Positions 41,704 to 51,779 of a stretch of DNA of 64,000 nt are shown here, in pieces. The translations under genes were made by a program, and so were the position numbers. The stretch is from Polynucleobacter antarcticus (GTDB lineage Bacteria; Pseudomonadota; Gammaproteobacteria; Burkholderiales; Burkholderiaceae), in the NCBI RefSeq assembly GCF_013307245.1, contig NZ_CP028941.1:682001-746000 (forward strand), read 5' to 3'. Every line of letters begins with the position of its first letter. The stretch's first letter is position 1. The notes beneath the pieces were generated by a model. The model saw only the letters and a program-made list of their open reading frames with translations. It was not told the DNA's origin and did not search any database.

Positions 41704-42642
41704 TTAATCTAGGTTCAGCAAATAACCCTGCTCAATTTTGGCAGCATTTGATTTTACTAAAGCATGAGGTAACCACTTCTGAAAATCTTCCATACTCATT
41801 TGCAGTTGCCCCCTCATCTGATTGAGTATGGGCGTTTGTGCAATCCACTGATCTACTGACAGCATGTCCATACTGCGCCACTCTAGAAGCTTGAACTTAA
41901 GTAATACCTTGGCACCATGGCGTGCGTTACGATCAGGCTCACTAGCCAGATAATCTAAGCGAGACTTTGCGCTAGCAATCGCTTGCTTCACTTCTGTGAA
42001 TGGTTTGCCATGACCGGGGATCACAAGAGCAATCGGCAACTCCTCAATCAAGTCAATGGTCTGGCCAACCTCAGTAAAACCCCCTTCCCCCCAGAGTTCT
42101 GGAAAGATCGCCCCAAAACCATCCTCCCAAAGTGCATCTCCAGAAATTAAGATCTGATGGTCCGCTTGATAGAGCATGATGGCGTGATGATCATGCCCTG
42201 GTGCGGCTAATATCTGCCATAAATAGCGACCTAATAGGATTTCTTGGCCCGGTACGAGTAGCTCTTGATAAGTGAAGCGCGGACATACTTGACCAAGCTG
42301 CTGATAACTTAGTAAATCGACATTCCAATCTAAAACTGCTTGGGCCTCTGAAGCAGGTATCCAAATCTCCGGGTGAAAAGTATCAGATAAGGCGGCATTA
42401 CCGCCACAATGATCGGAGTGTAAGTGGGTATTGATAATCTTATGAAGCGTTTTTAAACCCTGTTGCTGTAAGGCATTAGCTACGAGATCAACGGTGAGCT
42501 GCTGATGGGCACAGTAGCCAGAGTCGACGAGCGAAACATCCTCATCGCCATACATAAAAATAGTATTTGCTGACAACCAACCCCGCTCAAATATTTCTAT
42601 ACCAGGGGGGAGTAGGTAATCTCCTATCCACTGTTTTGTCAT
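41704..42642 (-). CDS. MBL-fold metallo-hydrolase
   Basis: About 312 residues of the metallo-beta-lactamase fold with THLHSDHCGGNAAL (HxHxDH), a later GHDHHAIMLY and ISGDALWEDGFG (Asp), that is the metal ligands of glyoxalase II-like hydrolases. The start at 42642 directly follows the lipocalin stop (TAAG-ATG); the open frame extends further but would overlap the lipocalin gene. Its substrate is unknown. It is the fourth gene of the msrP-msrQ-lipocalin-MBL group. Confidence 0.87.
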   Translation of the reverse strand: MTKQWIGDYLLPPGIEIFERGWLSANTIFMYGDEDVSLVDSGYCAHQQLTVDLVANALQQQGLKTLHKIINTHLHSDHCGGNAALSDTFHPEIWIPASEAQAVLDWNVDLLSYQQLGQVCPRFTYQELLVPGQEILLGRYLWQILAAPGHDHHAIMLYQADHQILISGDALWEDGFGAIFPELWGEGGFTEVGQTIDLIEELPIALVIPGHGKPFTEVKQAIASAKSRLDYLASEPDRNARHGAKVLLKFKLLEWRSMDMLSVDQWIAQTPILNQMRGQLQMSMEDFQKWLPHALVKSNAAKIEQGYLLNLD

Positions 42643-42643
42643 C

Positions 42644-43219
42644 TTAAGGTTTCTGTGGTGTGAGCTCGAGCTTGAGCACATCAAACTGCTGCTGCTTTAA
42701 TTTCTGTAAGAGTTGCTCATAGACTGAGAGATCTATCTGGGGCGTTCTCGATAAAATCCAGAGATACTCCCTCCTCGGATCACTTACAACAGCAAGTTGA
42801 TACTGGCTATCTAAATCGATGACCCAGTAATCACCCCATACCATGGGCAAGAAAGAAAGCCACACAGGAGCAAAACGCACCTCTAACTTTGGTGAATCTT
42901 TGGCGCCAATCTGCCTAGCTTCCCCCTCCGCCGTAGAAATATCCCCATTACTTAATCTGCAGCTATTAAGTACCTGCAGATTGCCATCCGGTTTTGTTGA
43001 ATAGACTGCTTTTGTATCACTGATGCATTTTCTCTGAAACCAGTTTGGGAACTTGGCAATCTCATACCAAGTGCCTAAGTAGCGAGAAACATCTAAAGAG
43101 GTAATCGTCTGAACGGGGGGCAAGTCAGTAGATTGCGCCTTAGCCTGGATCGTACTTAAGCTAAAAACCATAACAATGGCAGCGCTCAAGAGCGAAAGGT
43201 GTGTGCGTGTGCGTGGCAT
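42644..43219 (-). CDS. Lipocalin family protein (Blc-like)
   Basis: About 191 residues with a signal peptide (to about residue 28, QAKAQ) and the lipocalin first motif SRYLGTWYEIAKFPNWFQRKC, then FWILSRTP-like C-terminal GxW region (REYLWILSRTPQIDL). Bacterial lipocalin Blc binds lipids at the outer membrane, often under envelope stress. No Cys lipobox at the signal peptide end, so it is probably soluble in the periplasm. The ATG at 43219 is used; an upstream TTG exists. It lies just after msrQ. Confidence 0.88.
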   Translation of the reverse strand: MPRTRTHLSLLSAAIVMVFSLSTIQAKAQSTDLPPVQTITSLDVSRYLGTWYEIAKFPNWFQRKCISDTKAVYSTKPDGNLQVLNSCRLSNGDISTAEGEARQIGAKDSPKLEVRFAPVWLSFLPMVWGDYWVIDLDSQYQLAVVSDPRREYLWILSRTPQIDLSVYEQLLQKLKQQQFDVLKLELTPQKP

Positions 43220-43237
43220 TGTTACATCATCATCCAA

Positions 43238-43822
43238 TTAAGAACCTCTACTAAGGAGGCGGTTACGTATATAAGGAATTCTGAAACACAATAATACAAG
43301 TAGGATGACAGCATAAATACTCACGGTATCTAAATCATTCTTACTAGCTTTATGCCACCAGTAGTGCAAGATGGCTGTGCAGGCAATCACATAAACGAGG
43401 TAATGTAACTTTGACCAGCTACGACCCAACTTTCTTTGGGCCCAGTGATTCGATGTGAGTGCAAGCGGTGTTAGCAATACCAAGCTCGTGAACCCCATAG
43501 TGATAAAGGGTCGCTTCACCACATCTTTGAGCATATCGATCAAATCAAAGTTTTGATCTAGCCATAACCAAATTCCAAAATGCAGGCAGGCATAGAAAAA
43601 ACTAAATAAGCCCAGCATTCTGCGATACCGAATCCACACTGTCGAATGCGTTATTAAACGCAGTGGCGTCATCGAAAGCGTGAGGCACAAAAACACTAAG
43701 GCCCAGGTTCCGGTGGAGCGAGTAATAAACTCAATCGGGTTAGCGCCTAAACCATCCGTAAAACCAAGCCATATCAAGCGATCAAGCGGGATGAGCGCTA
43801 AAAGAAAAATAACTGCCTTCAT
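43238..43822 (-). CDS. msrQ: MsrQ, heme-binding membrane subunit of MsrPQ
   Basis: About 194 residues from ATG 43822 with six hydrophobic helices of the ferric-reductase-like (YedZ) family: MKAVIFLLALIPLDRLIWLGF, TLSMTPLRLITHSTVWIRYRRMLGLFSFFYACLHFGIWLWL and KLHYLVYVIACTAILHYWWHKAS with the heme-ligand histidines. MsrQ takes electrons from quinones and gives them to MsrP. The frame overlaps the end of msrP; ATG at 43822 matches homologue starts. The next gene, a lipocalin, follows directly. Confidence 0.92.
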   Translation of the reverse strand: MKAVIFLLALIPLDRLIWLGFTDGLGANPIEFITRSTGTWALVFLCLTLSMTPLRLITHSTVWIRYRRMLGLFSFFYACLHFGIWLWLDQNFDLIDMLKDVVKRPFITMGFTSLVLLTPLALTSNHWAQRKLGRSWSKLHYLVYVIACTAILHYWWHKASKNDLDTVSIYAVILLVLLCFRIPYIRNRLLSRGS

Positions 43823-43841
43823 AAAAGCAGAGTAATCACTA

Positions 43842-44801
43842 TCAATTAAATTTCTTGAGGTCCATGCCCGCATACATACTAGCTACCTGGTCGGCGTAAC
43901 CGTTAAACATTTGGGTTTTGATCTTGGGTGCAAAGATGCCTTTGACATTACCAATACGACGCTCTGTCGCCTGACTCCAGCGTGGATGATCTACTAAAGG
44001 GTTCACATTGGAATAAAAACCATACTCGCGAGAATCAAACTGACTCCAGCTAATCTTTGGCATCTCTTCGGTCAAACGAATCGTAACCAGTGATTTGGCG
44101 CTTTTAAAGCCATACTTCCAGGGCACTACGATTCTTACCGGTGCACCGTTTTGATTGGGCAGCACCTCTCCATACAAACCAAAGGTTAGGAGTGTGAGAG
44201 GATTCATCGCCTCATCTAGACGCAAACCCTCGCGGTAAGGCCACTGAATCACTTGGCTTTTCAAGCCTGGCATTTGTTTGCGGTCCGCTAGAGAAATAAA
44301 TTCTACAAACTTAGCAGAACCTAGAGGCTGAACATAGTTTAGTAATTTAGATAAGGCATAGCCATCCCAGGGAATCACCATAGACCAACCCTCGACACAG
44401 CGCATACGATAGACCCGTTCTTCCATCGGCGCCAATTTAAGCAAGGCGTCAATATCTAAGGTCACTGGCTTTTTCACCAAACCTTCAATCGATACTGTCC
44501 AAGGGCGGGTTTGTAAACTACCAGCATTCGCAGCGGGATCCGCCTTATCTGTTCCGAACTCATAAAAATTATTGTAGGTAGTGACGTGCTGATAACCCGT
44601 AGTCTCTTCTTTAGTAGAGAAAGCCAGGTTAGGCGTAGCGATGAGTTTTTGTGGAGATGCCAATGCCTCACGCGAAAACCAAGGTGCCAGTGCCATGCCA
44701 AAGGCGCCAGCTGCTGCCGACTTCATCAAGCTACGGCGATTTTCAAATACGGCCTGAGGGGTAATCTCACGGGCAAGTAACTTTTGATCATCAAGACGCA
44801 T
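43842..44801 (-). CDS. msrP: MsrP, periplasmic molybdopterin methionine-sulfoxide reductase
   Basis: A 319-residue molybdoenzyme. The twin-arginine signal [22 protein letters not shown] shows Tat export with its cofactor; the mature part has [13 protein letters not shown] and [15 protein letters not shown], whose Cys binds molybdenum. MsrP (YedY) repairs oxidised methionines in periplasmic proteins, with electrons from MsrQ. It is the first gene of the operon msrP-msrQ-lipocalin-MBL-SDR. Peroxide defence genes are elsewhere in the window, in line with an oxidative-stress theme. Confidence 0.94.
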   Translation of the reverse strand: MRLDDQKLLAREITPQAVFENRRSLMKSAAAGAFGMALAPWFSREALASPQKLIATPNLAFSTKEETTGYQHVTTYNNFYEFGTDKADPAANAGSLQTRPWTVSIEGLVKKPVTLDIDALLKLAPMEERVYRMRCVEGWSMVIPWDGYALSKLLNYVQPLGSAKFVEFISLADRKQMPGLKSQVIQWPYREGLRLDEAMNPLTLLTFGLYGEVLPNQNGAPVRIVVPWKYGFKSAKSLVTIRLTEEMPKISWSQFDSREYGFYSNVNPLVDHPRWSQATERRIGNVKGIFAPKIKTQMFNGYADQVASMYAGMDLKKFN

Positions 44802-45031
44802 AGAGGAACCTTTTTAAACTAAATGATGAATACATCCGAATAGGAACATTCTCCTACGGAAGTCGATTTAGTGCAGGAGCATAGAATAGAGAGGCGGAAG
44901 ATGGGGTATTTTTAGCCTTCTAAGCATGCTTTTTTTAAAAACTCCGCCCTTTTGAATGTAGTAAACAATATTGGCCCAGGCTTACTAGGATGTTTTGAGG
45001 TTTGCTGATGTTTATTTAATGGAAGGACAAA

Positions 45032-45061
45032 AAAAATGCAAACCCGAAAGTTTGCATTTTT
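45032..45061 (-). terminator. Rho-independent terminator of the isocitrate dehydrogenase gene
   Basis: Perfect 12-bp stem AAAAATGCAAAC / GTTTGCATTTTT with a six-base loop; read on the minus strand it is followed by a T-run (TTTTTTTG), 27 bases after the stop. Both strands have terminal T/A-runs, so it may work in both directions. The rest of the 286-bp gap (44802-45087) shows no gene. Confidence 0.88.
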
Positions 45062-45087
45062 ATCGCGCATTTACCTCAGCTACTACA

Positions 45088-47319
45088 TTAAGCTGCTGCC
45101 TTCAAGATCTGATTAAAGGTAGCACTTGGACGCATAACGGCTTCACACTTCGCGAGATCAGGTGCATAGTAACCACCAATATCGGCGGGTTTACCTTGCA
45201 CTGCCTTAAGTTCAGCAATAATCTTCTGCTCACTATCTGCCAATGATTTAGCAATCGGGGCAAAGTGAGACTGCAACTCTTTGTCTTCAGTTTGTGTAGC
45301 TAAAGCCTCTGCCCAATACATCGATAGATAGTACTGACTACCGCGATTGTCTAATTCGCCAGTTTTTGGCGAAGGTGACTTGTTGTTGTCCAATAATTTA
45401 CCAGTGGCTTCGTCTAAAGTACGCGCCAAAATCTTTACTTTGGGATTGCCAGTTTTGTCACCAATATCTTCTAATGACACCGCTAAGGCTAAGAACTCGC
45501 CCAAGGAATCCCAGCGCAAATGGTTTTCTTCCAGTAATTGCTGAACGTGCTTAGGGGCTGAACCCCCTGCACCTGTTTCAAACAGTCCGCCACCGGCCAT
45601 TAAAGGCACGATGGATAACATCTTGGCACTGGTACCCAATTCCATAATCGGGAATAGGTCAGTCAGGTAATCGCGCAAAATATTACCAGTGACAGAGATC
45701 GTATCTTTACCCCGAATCAAGCGCTCTAAGGTGTAACGCATTGCGCGCGTCTGCGACATCACCTGAATATCTACACCCGTTAAGTCGTAGTCTTTGAGGT
45801 AAGTATTTACCTTCTTAATCAACTCTGCTTCGTGTGGACGGTACTCATCCAACCAAAAGACTGCTGGTGTGTGTGAGAGGCGCGCTCGGTTAACGGCTAA
45901 TTTCACCCAATCCCGAATCGGTTCATCTTTGACCTGACACATGCGCCAGAGATCACCCTCTTCTACATGCTGTTCTAGCAATACTGTGCCATCTTCAGCA
46001 ACAATGCGTGCTACACCAGCCTCGGCAATTTCAAAAGTCTTGTCATGTGAGCCGTATTCTTCGGCTTGTTGCGCCATTAATCCCACGTTCGGAACGGTGC
46101 CCATCGTTGTGGGGTCAAAGTTACCGTGCGTTTTACAAAAGTTCAGTACTTCTTGATAGATACGCGCAAACGTACTCTCTGGAATAACCGCCTTGGTGTC
46201 ATGCAAACGGCCATCGGCGCCCCACATCTTGCCGCCCACACGAATCATGGCCGGCATGGATGCATCCACAATTACATCACTTGGTGAATGTAGATTGGTA
46301 ATGCCTTTTGCTGAATCCACCATCGCTAAGGACGGACGGTGCTCATGGCAAGCATGCACGTCGTGAATGATTTCTTCCTGCTTGGATGCAGGCAAGCTCT
46401 TGATCTTGTCATACACACTGCTCATGCCGTTATTGGGATTGACGCCTAACTCTTCAAACAACTTCGCATGCTTAGCAAAGGCATCCTTGTAGAAAATCTT
46501 CACCGCATGACCAAACACGATAGGGTGCGAGACCTTCATCATGGTTGCCTTGACGTGCAGAGACAGCATCATGCCTGTCTTGTAAGCATCATCAATTTCT
46601 TGTTCATAGAATTCACACAAGGCTTTTTTACTCATAAACATACTGTCGATGATTTCACCAGCAAGTAAAGAGACTTTGGGTTTAAGCACGATAGTCTTGC
46701 CACTCTTCGTGACAAGATCCATCTTCACATCTGCTGCTTTAGTCATGGTCATAGACTTCTCACCTGCGTAGAAGTCACCACCATGCATATGGGATACGTG
46801 GGTACGGGAGGCTTGACTCCACACGCCCATCGAATGCGGGTTCTTGCGGGCGTAGCGCTTTACTGCATTGGGAGCGCGACGATCAGAATTGCCCTCACGC
46901 AATACCGGATTCACTGCACTACCTAAGCATTTAGAGTAGCGCGCCCGAGTGACTTTTTCAGCCTCATTCTTGGGATCATCCGGAAACTCTGGGAGTGCAT
47001 AGCCCTTAGCCTGTAATTCTTTAATGGCGGCAAGTAACTGCGGAACTGAAGCACTAATGTTTGGCAGTTTAATAATGTTGGTATCTGGCAGCAAAGTCAT
47101 ACGACCGAGCTCAGCCAAGTTATCAGGCACTTTCTGCTCAGCGGTCAGGCAATCTGAGAACTCAGACAAGATACGTGCCGCAACAGAAATATCGCTCTGC
47201 ACCACATCAACACCAGCCTGTGATGTAAATGTCCGAATGATCGGCAAAAAGGCAGCAGTCGCCAGGTATGGCGCCTCATCTGTCAGCGTATAAACGATCT
47301 TTGATTTCTCTACAGCCAT
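45088..47319 (-). CDS. icd: NADP-dependent isocitrate dehydrogenase, monomeric type
   Basis: About 743 residues, the size of the monomeric (IDH-II) enzyme rather than the 45-kDa dimeric one. Landmarks are [21 protein letters not shown] near 130, [42 protein letters not shown] near 580 and [21 protein letters not shown] [17 protein letters not shown]. It oxidises isocitrate to 2-oxoglutarate and CO2 in the citrate cycle. I start at ATG 47319 (MAVEKSK), with GGGGAA nearby upstream; the frame opens 18 codons earlier without a site. A strong terminator follows. Confidence 0.95.
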   Translation of the reverse strand: MAVEKSKIVYTLTDEAPYLATAAFLPIIRTFTSQAGVDVVQSDISVAARILSEFSDCLTAEQKVPDNLAELGRMTLLPDTNIIKLPNISASVPQLLAAIKELQAKGYALPEFPDDPKNEAEKVTRARYSKCLGSAVNPVLREGNSDRRAPNAVKRYARKNPHSMGVWSQASRTHVSHMHGGDFYAGEKSMTMTKAADVKMDLVTKSGKTIVLKPKVSLLAGEIIDSMFMSKKALCEFYEQEIDDAYKTGMMLSLHVKATMMKVSHPIVFGHAVKIFYKDAFAKHAKLFEELGVNPNNGMSSVYDKIKSLPASKQEEIIHDVHACHEHRPSLAMVDSAKGITNLHSPSDVIVDASMPAMIRVGGKMWGADGRLHDTKAVIPESTFARIYQEVLNFCKTHGNFDPTTMGTVPNVGLMAQQAEEYGSHDKTFEIAEAGVARIVAEDGTVLLEQHVEEGDLWRMCQVKDEPIRDWVKLAVNRARLSHTPAVFWLDEYRPHEAELIKKVNTYLKDYDLTGVDIQVMSQTRAMRYTLERLIRGKDTISVTGNILRDYLTDLFPIMELGTSAKMLSIVPLMAGGGLFETGAGGSAPKHVQQLLEENHLRWDSLGEFLALAVSLEDIGDKTGNPKVKILARTLDEATGKLLDNNKSPSPKTGELDNRGSQYYLSMYWAEALATQTEDKELQSHFAPIAKSLADSEQKIIAELKAVQGKPADIGGYYAPDLAKCEAVMRPSATFNQILKAAA

Positions 47320-47474
47320 GAATGTTTCCCCAATCTGGATAAATGATGATTCCGGCCCACACCATGACATCAATACATCTTCTTGCCAGGCTTTTGACCT
47401 TCTGATGGAAATGGGCTTAGTTCTCTATTTTAAATCATCGAATCGAGCTACTGAAGGGTAATGAAAGCCATGTG

Positions 47475-48728
47475 ATGCCCTTTATCGGGGCAGTAAGCCA
47501 TCCAATAAGCCGTAAACTGCTGAACATGACCGGTAAACACCCACTACTCAATAAAAATCTCGTCCTTCTGATTCTCTGTCAGGGCCTGTTTCTCACCAAT
47601 AATGTGACGTTTATCGCCATTAATGGGCTGGTTGGCCTGAGCCTGAGCCCGGAAGCTTGGATGGCAACCTTACCCGTGATGGGCTATGTGGTGGGGGGTG
47701 CATTTTCAACTTCGATTGTGGCGAAGTCCCAAAGTCGTTTTGGTAGAAAGATCTCCTTCCAACTAGGCTTATTGGTTGCCGTCTTTTCAGCCCTGCTCTG
47801 CGCCTATGCCGCCTATTCCAAGAATTTCTGGCTCTTAGTATTAGGGACCTTTATAGCGGGGTACTACAGCGCCAATGGCCAACTGTATCGCTTTGCCGCT
47901 GCCGAACTGACGGTTGCCAGCCAGCGTGATAAAGCAGTCTCTTGGGTCTTAGCAGGAGGTATTCTTGGGGCCGTAATTGGTCCGAACTTGGCATCCTGGA
48001 CTAGGGATATGTTTGATACAGCCTTTTTGGGGGCTTACCTCACTCTATCGATTGCAGGCGTGATCGGGGTTTTGGTGATGCAGTTCATTCACTTTCCCGA
48101 TGAATTCAAAACCAAGCATGATCTTTCAGCTGGTCGGGATTTAAAAACTATCTTAAGCCAGCCTGTATTTATAGTGGCGATCATTGGCGCCTCTCTGGGT
48201 TATGGCGTCATGAATCTCTTGATGGCCGCTACCCCACTCGCCATGCAAATGTGTGGCATCGCATTCTCGGATACGGCACTGGTATTGGAGTGGCATGTCA
48301 TCGGCATGTTTGCCCCTGGGTTTTTCACAGGGTCCCTGATTCAACGCTTTGGCACACTCAAAATTATGGGTGTGGGTGTCATCCTTAATCTCATTTGTAT
48401 CGCGATTGCTTTAACAGGCGTCAACCTTCATCAATTTTTAATTGCCCTCTTTTTATTGGGTGTCGGATGGAACTTTTTATTTACTGGCGCTACTTCTCTT
48501 GCCATGACGGCTTACCGACCTGAAGAGCGCGATAAGGCCCAAGCTGCCATTAATTTCTTTGTGTTTGGCACCATGGCATTCAGCTCCTTTGGCTCCGGTG
48601 CCCTAGTCACCACGCAAGGCTGGAATTTACTGAACCTGGGATCGTTATTCCCGGTATTCGTTACCGGCGCAGCGCTAATTTGGCTGAGCACTCACAGAAA
48701 AAAACATGCCAAATCAGCATCTGTTTAA
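47475..48728 (+). CDS. MFS transporter
   Basis: About 417 residues with 12 predicted helices, and the MFS loop SIVAKSQSRFGRKISFQLG (about 79-97) between helices 2 and 3. The second half begins after a cytoplasmic linker FKTKHDLSAGRDLKTILSQ. It looks like an uncharacterised DHA-type efflux or uptake carrier; the substrate is unknown. Start choices are GTG 47472, ATG 47475 or ATG 47526; none has a good ribosome site. It diverges from the isocitrate dehydrogenase gene and ends 11 bases before the convergent DUF6352 gene. Confidence 0.85.
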   Translation: MPFIGAVSHPISRKLLNMTGKHPLLNKNLVLLILCQGLFLTNNVTFIAINGLVGLSLSPEAWMATLPVMGYVVGGAFSTSIVAKSQSRFGRKISFQLGLLVAVFSALLCAYAAYSKNFWLLVLGTFIAGYYSANGQLYRFAAAELTVASQRDKAVSWVLAGGILGAVIGPNLASWTRDMFDTAFLGAYLTLSIAGVIGVLVMQFIHFPDEFKTKHDLSAGRDLKTILSQPVFIVAIIGASLGYGVMNLLMAATPLAMQMCGIAFSDTALVLEWHVIGMFAPGFFTGSLIQRFGTLKIMGVGVILNLICIAIALTGVNLHQFLIALFLLGVGWNFLFTGATSLAMTAYRPEERDKAQAAINFFVFGTMAFSSFGSGALVTTQGWNLLNLGSLFPVFVTGAALIWLSTHRKKHAKSASV

Positions 48729-48739
48729 GGCGCCGACTA

Positions 48740-49756
48740 CTAAGATACTTTGGCTAAGGGCAAGTTAAACAAAAGATTTTGGGGTTTAAGTTTGAGTTGC
48801 TTTTGATCATTCATCGCTATGCCCATATAGACTGGCTTACCCACCTGTGCCTGAGATACAGCTGCCTCATCAATAAAGTCTAAGCGAAATAAACAGATGA
48901 TTTTTTCTAATTCATCTGGATCGACTGTCTCTTTGTTATAGAGTTTATTCAGAATGTCAGTAGCTACTGCATCCAAGCCTACATGCCAAGACCATTTAGC
49001 ATCGGTAATTTGTTGCATAGGAGTGACACGCACCTTCACTCCCAAGAAATGCGCTATCCACTTTTCTAATAGGCGAGAGAAATGATTGATGGGAGGCTGG
49101 CCAAAGTTCAGTTGAATTGCAAATGCATATTCTTCGTTTTGCTCCCAATACAGATCCGCGTTTTCTTCATGCAAGACATCCAAATCAATGGATCGCATCG
49201 TCATCGATTTACCCTTGAGTAAATCCATGATGTCACCGTTTTCACCAGCCTTCGCATTGCGATCGACTACCTCTTCATCTGCACCCATCACAATACTGTC
49301 TTCCAGTACGCTAATTTTTTGGGTACGGAAAAAGAGTTCACCCATCCGCGCATCCAAAGGGTGGCAATCTTCACCCAAAATGTGTCTCACAAAGATTTGC
49401 GCTAAAAGCCCAATAAATAAAGGTGGCACATCCACGCCATCGCCCTTAAATAAACTCATGTAAAAGTTCTCTAAGGAGCTGGCGGCTAAGAGCTTTGCTC
49501 GGTACCTTAACCATACTTGGTAGTTCACCTGAATATCCACATCTGCCATTGCTGCAATTTCTGCATCAGCAATCTCTGCACGGGGATCATCACTTAAGCG
49601 TTTATGCAAAGCGCGTTCAGCATCACACGATTCAGGAACGAGATTGAGTTCGGGTCGCAGTAAATAGGTTCGCAAAAAATCATCTGTCACTTGCAGTTGA
49701 TTATCAGGACCCACTATGAGGGTTTGATACGCAGATTGGAGCCAGAATGTAGTCAT
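48740..49756 (-). CDS. DUF6352 family protein
   Basis: About 338 residues, soluble, starting MTTFWLQSAYQTL, then QVTDDFLRTYLLRPELNLVPESCDAERALHKRL; this first part is the mark of DUF6352, found in Burkholderiales. No known fold or catalytic motif; residues 150-260 are acidic. I start at 49756 as relatives do; the open frame reaches 49828. Next gene on the other strand is an FKBP isomerase, divergent. Function unknown. Confidence 0.8.
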   Translation of the reverse strand: MTTFWLQSAYQTLIVGPDNQLQVTDDFLRTYLLRPELNLVPESCDAERALHKRLSDDPRAEIADAEIAAMADVDIQVNYQVWLRYRAKLLAASSLENFYMSLFKGDGVDVPPLFIGLLAQIFVRHILGEDCHPLDARMGELFFRTQKISVLEDSIVMGADEEVVDRNAKAGENGDIMDLLKGKSMTMRSIDLDVLHEENADLYWEQNEEYAFAIQLNFGQPPINHFSRLLEKWIAHFLGVKVRVTPMQQITDAKWSWHVGLDAVATDILNKLYNKETVDPDELEKIICLFRLDFIDEAAVSQAQVGKPVYMGIAMNDQKQLKLKPQNLLFNLPLAKVS

Positions 49757-49842
49757 GTTGTTAATTGCACTGGTGAACTCATACAAAAGATAAAGCTCAG
49801 AATATACTAGCTGCTCAATGTGGGCCAAATAGGAGGATAAAC

Positions 49843-50190
49843 ATGACTGAATTGAACAAAATAGACACTGTAGTAGGAGATGGTACGGAAGCTACTGCCG
49901 GTAAGCACGTTGACGTGCATTACACAGGCTGGTTATATGATGACAAAGCGCCAGATCAGAAGGGTCAGAAGTTTGATAGCTCGCTGGATCGCGGCCAATT
50001 ATTTAGCTTTGCGCTCGGTGCTGGCCAAGTGATTAAAGGCTGGGATGAGGGCGTTGCCGGCATGAAAATTGGTGGCAAACGCACCCTCATCATCCCATCT
50101 GAAATGGGTTATGGTGCCCGTGGCGCTGGTGGGGTTATTCCACCCAATGCCACTCTGATATTTGATGTGGAGTTGCACGGGGTCAATTAA
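49843..50190 (+). CDS. FKBP-type peptidyl-prolyl cis-trans isomerase
   Basis: A 115-residue single-domain [85 protein letters not shown] covers the whole active-site pocket. No signal peptide, so cytoplasmic. It speeds proline isomerisation in folding proteins. AGGAGG ribosome site eight bases before ATG. A very strong terminator follows. Confidence 0.95.
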   Translation: MTELNKIDTVVGDGTEATAGKHVDVHYTGWLYDDKAPDQKGQKFDSSLDRGQLFSFALGAGQVIKGWDEGVAGMKIGGKRTLIIPSEMGYGARGAGGVIPPNATLIFDVELHGVN

Positions 50191-50210
50191 TGTTGATGTA
50201 ACCTAAATGG

Positions 50211-50246
50211 AATAATGGCCACTCCCAGAGTGGCCATTATTTTTTA
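50211..50246 (+). terminator. Rho-independent terminator after the FKBP gene
   Basis: Perfect 13-bp stem AATAATGGCCACT / AGTGGCCATTATT (50211-50223 and 50229-50241), five-base loop, then TTTTTA. It lies 20 bases after the FKBP stop and 20 before the convergent lytic transglycosylase end, so may be shared. Confidence 0.92.
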
Positions 50247-50265
50247 TGCGTTCCTGCTGCAAATC

Positions 50266-51168
50266 TTAAGAGCGTAAATCCTTACCATTCAGAGTCAACT
50301 TATTCGATGGCACTGTTTGACACAGGGCAATCAAACGATCTCTTTCGGCGATCACCTTATCAGCGTAGCCGCCATCATGCTCAGCATTAGCAGCACCCAC
50401 ATAGTATTTCAAGCCATTGCGTAGTGAGCCGGCATTGGCGATTAAATGCTTCAAGATATATGCCCCCACCCGAATATTGACTTCTGGCTTAACAGCATCG
50501 CCGATGCCACCATACAAGGCGTACTTATCTTTATGAATTAAGGTCATCACTTGCATTAATCCCTCTGCTCCAGCGTGACTCTTAACAGCTGGATTGAAAT
50601 TCGATTCAACGGAAATCACGGCCAGCAATAGTACGGGATCAATATTGACTTCGTTTGCAATGAATACCGCATTGGATACGTACTCTTCAATCTTCGTACG
50701 ATCCAAGTTGTATTTTTTCTCAAAAAAGTCAGCAACAGCGCGTTGATTACGTACCGACACCATTAACTTAGAGTCTTGCGCTTGTGGATCTATTTTGGAT
50801 GTGGGGATGCGATCTGACAGATGAGAAATGGGTCTGACTTGAGCATGGGCTACGGAGGGCATTAACAAAGCAATCTTCTGCTGCTGAGGGGTAGCTTCCT
50901 GGTATTGATCAAGCATGCCAGCGCCGCTTTGCCAAACTATCTGACGGGCTTCCTCGGGCACCAAGATTCTAGCGAGATCAAAAACACCTGCCTGTGTACC
51001 GTTTCCTGAAAGCCAAAACCCAACAACCATAAAAACCATTAAGGCCAGCAGGCCATTCATCACCCGATATATCGGAGATAAGGTGTGCGTCAGAAGTAAC
51101 TTAGCGCCAGTAATTGCTGAATGCGATCCTGGAAAGTTGCTGACATTATTTAAAAAACATTTAATCAT
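50266..51168 (-). CDS. Membrane-anchored lytic transglycosylase (SLT domain)
   Basis: A 300-residue protein. Residues 35-58 form one hydrophobic segment (VMNGLLALMVFMVVGFWL); the C-terminal half is an SLT/lysozyme-like domain: VDPVLLLAVISVESNFNPAVKSHAGAEGLMQVM, with the catalytic Glu in the ES pair near 206, and YVGAANAEHDGGYADKV. It cleaves peptidoglycan in the periplasm, releasing anhydromuropeptides. The upstream region (51169-51779) is long and without genes. A strong terminator lies just after its stop. Confidence 0.88.
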   Translation of the reverse strand: MIKCFLNNVSNFPGSHSAITGAKLLLTHTLSPIYRVMNGLLALMVFMVVGFWLSGNGTQAGVFDLARILVPEEARQIVWQSGAGMLDQYQEATPQQQKIALLMPSVAHAQVRPISHLSDRIPTSKIDPQAQDSKLMVSVRNQRAVADFFEKKYNLDRTKIEEYVSNAVFIANEVNIDPVLLLAVISVESNFNPAVKSHAGAEGLMQVMTLIHKDKYALYGGIGDAVKPEVNIRVGAYILKHLIANAGSLRNGLKYYVGAANAEHDGGYADKVIAERDRLIALCQTVPSNKLTLNGKDLRS

Positions 51169-51779
51169 TCTTGGTCTTGCACCACTCCATAAATTAAAGA
51201 AACCAATCTATGTTGCACTGCAATAAGTAATAAACATGCGTCATCCTATGAAGGTTCTTATATCTAGTCAAGCATAAAGGAATAGATTTACATAACTTTT
51301 GGATCTTGTTACGGACTTTACCTTGTCACTGGATATCCAGCCACACATTTATTTGTTTATATTCAATTACTTAGGAAAGTTAGTAAGGACTTATTCCACA
51401 CTATAAGAAAGACCTGAAAATCCGTCTTTTTTTCTATTTTGGCTCTCAAAAAAACGGTGCTTGACCCATACATCTAGTGTGTAACCTGTGCTTTATTTCT
51501 ACCGGTAGTGTTTGATGGAGACTTTAGAGCGCATCTTTTTTGCCTTCTCATCAAGTCATTTTTACTCTCTATTAATCTTTGCTTTTGTCTCTTGTTTTAA
51601 TCTCTAATGCGGTTAAACCCTGATGAGTACTAGCTTCACAGCTAATGTTTCCAAACTTGTTGAATGGCTAAGTCATTATTCAGAGAGCTTATTAAGAAAG
51701 CCTATTAAGAGAGTTAATTTGTAGTAACAGTGGGCCCAAGTTGAGTAACCACCCCCATGCTCCCCTACACTGTCATTAC
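51169..51779. other. 611-bp non-coding stretch
   Basis: No frame I believe in. AT- and pyrimidine-rich. It contains a perfect 12-bp palindrome CTGGATATCCAG (51329-51340), and a terminator-like hairpin AAAGAC / GTCTTT with a 10-base loop and a T7 run (51408-51433) on the plus strand, with no gene ahead of it. It must also hold the promoters for the lytic transglycosylase and perhaps the nuclease. A small RNA is possible, not shown. Confidence 0.4.
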
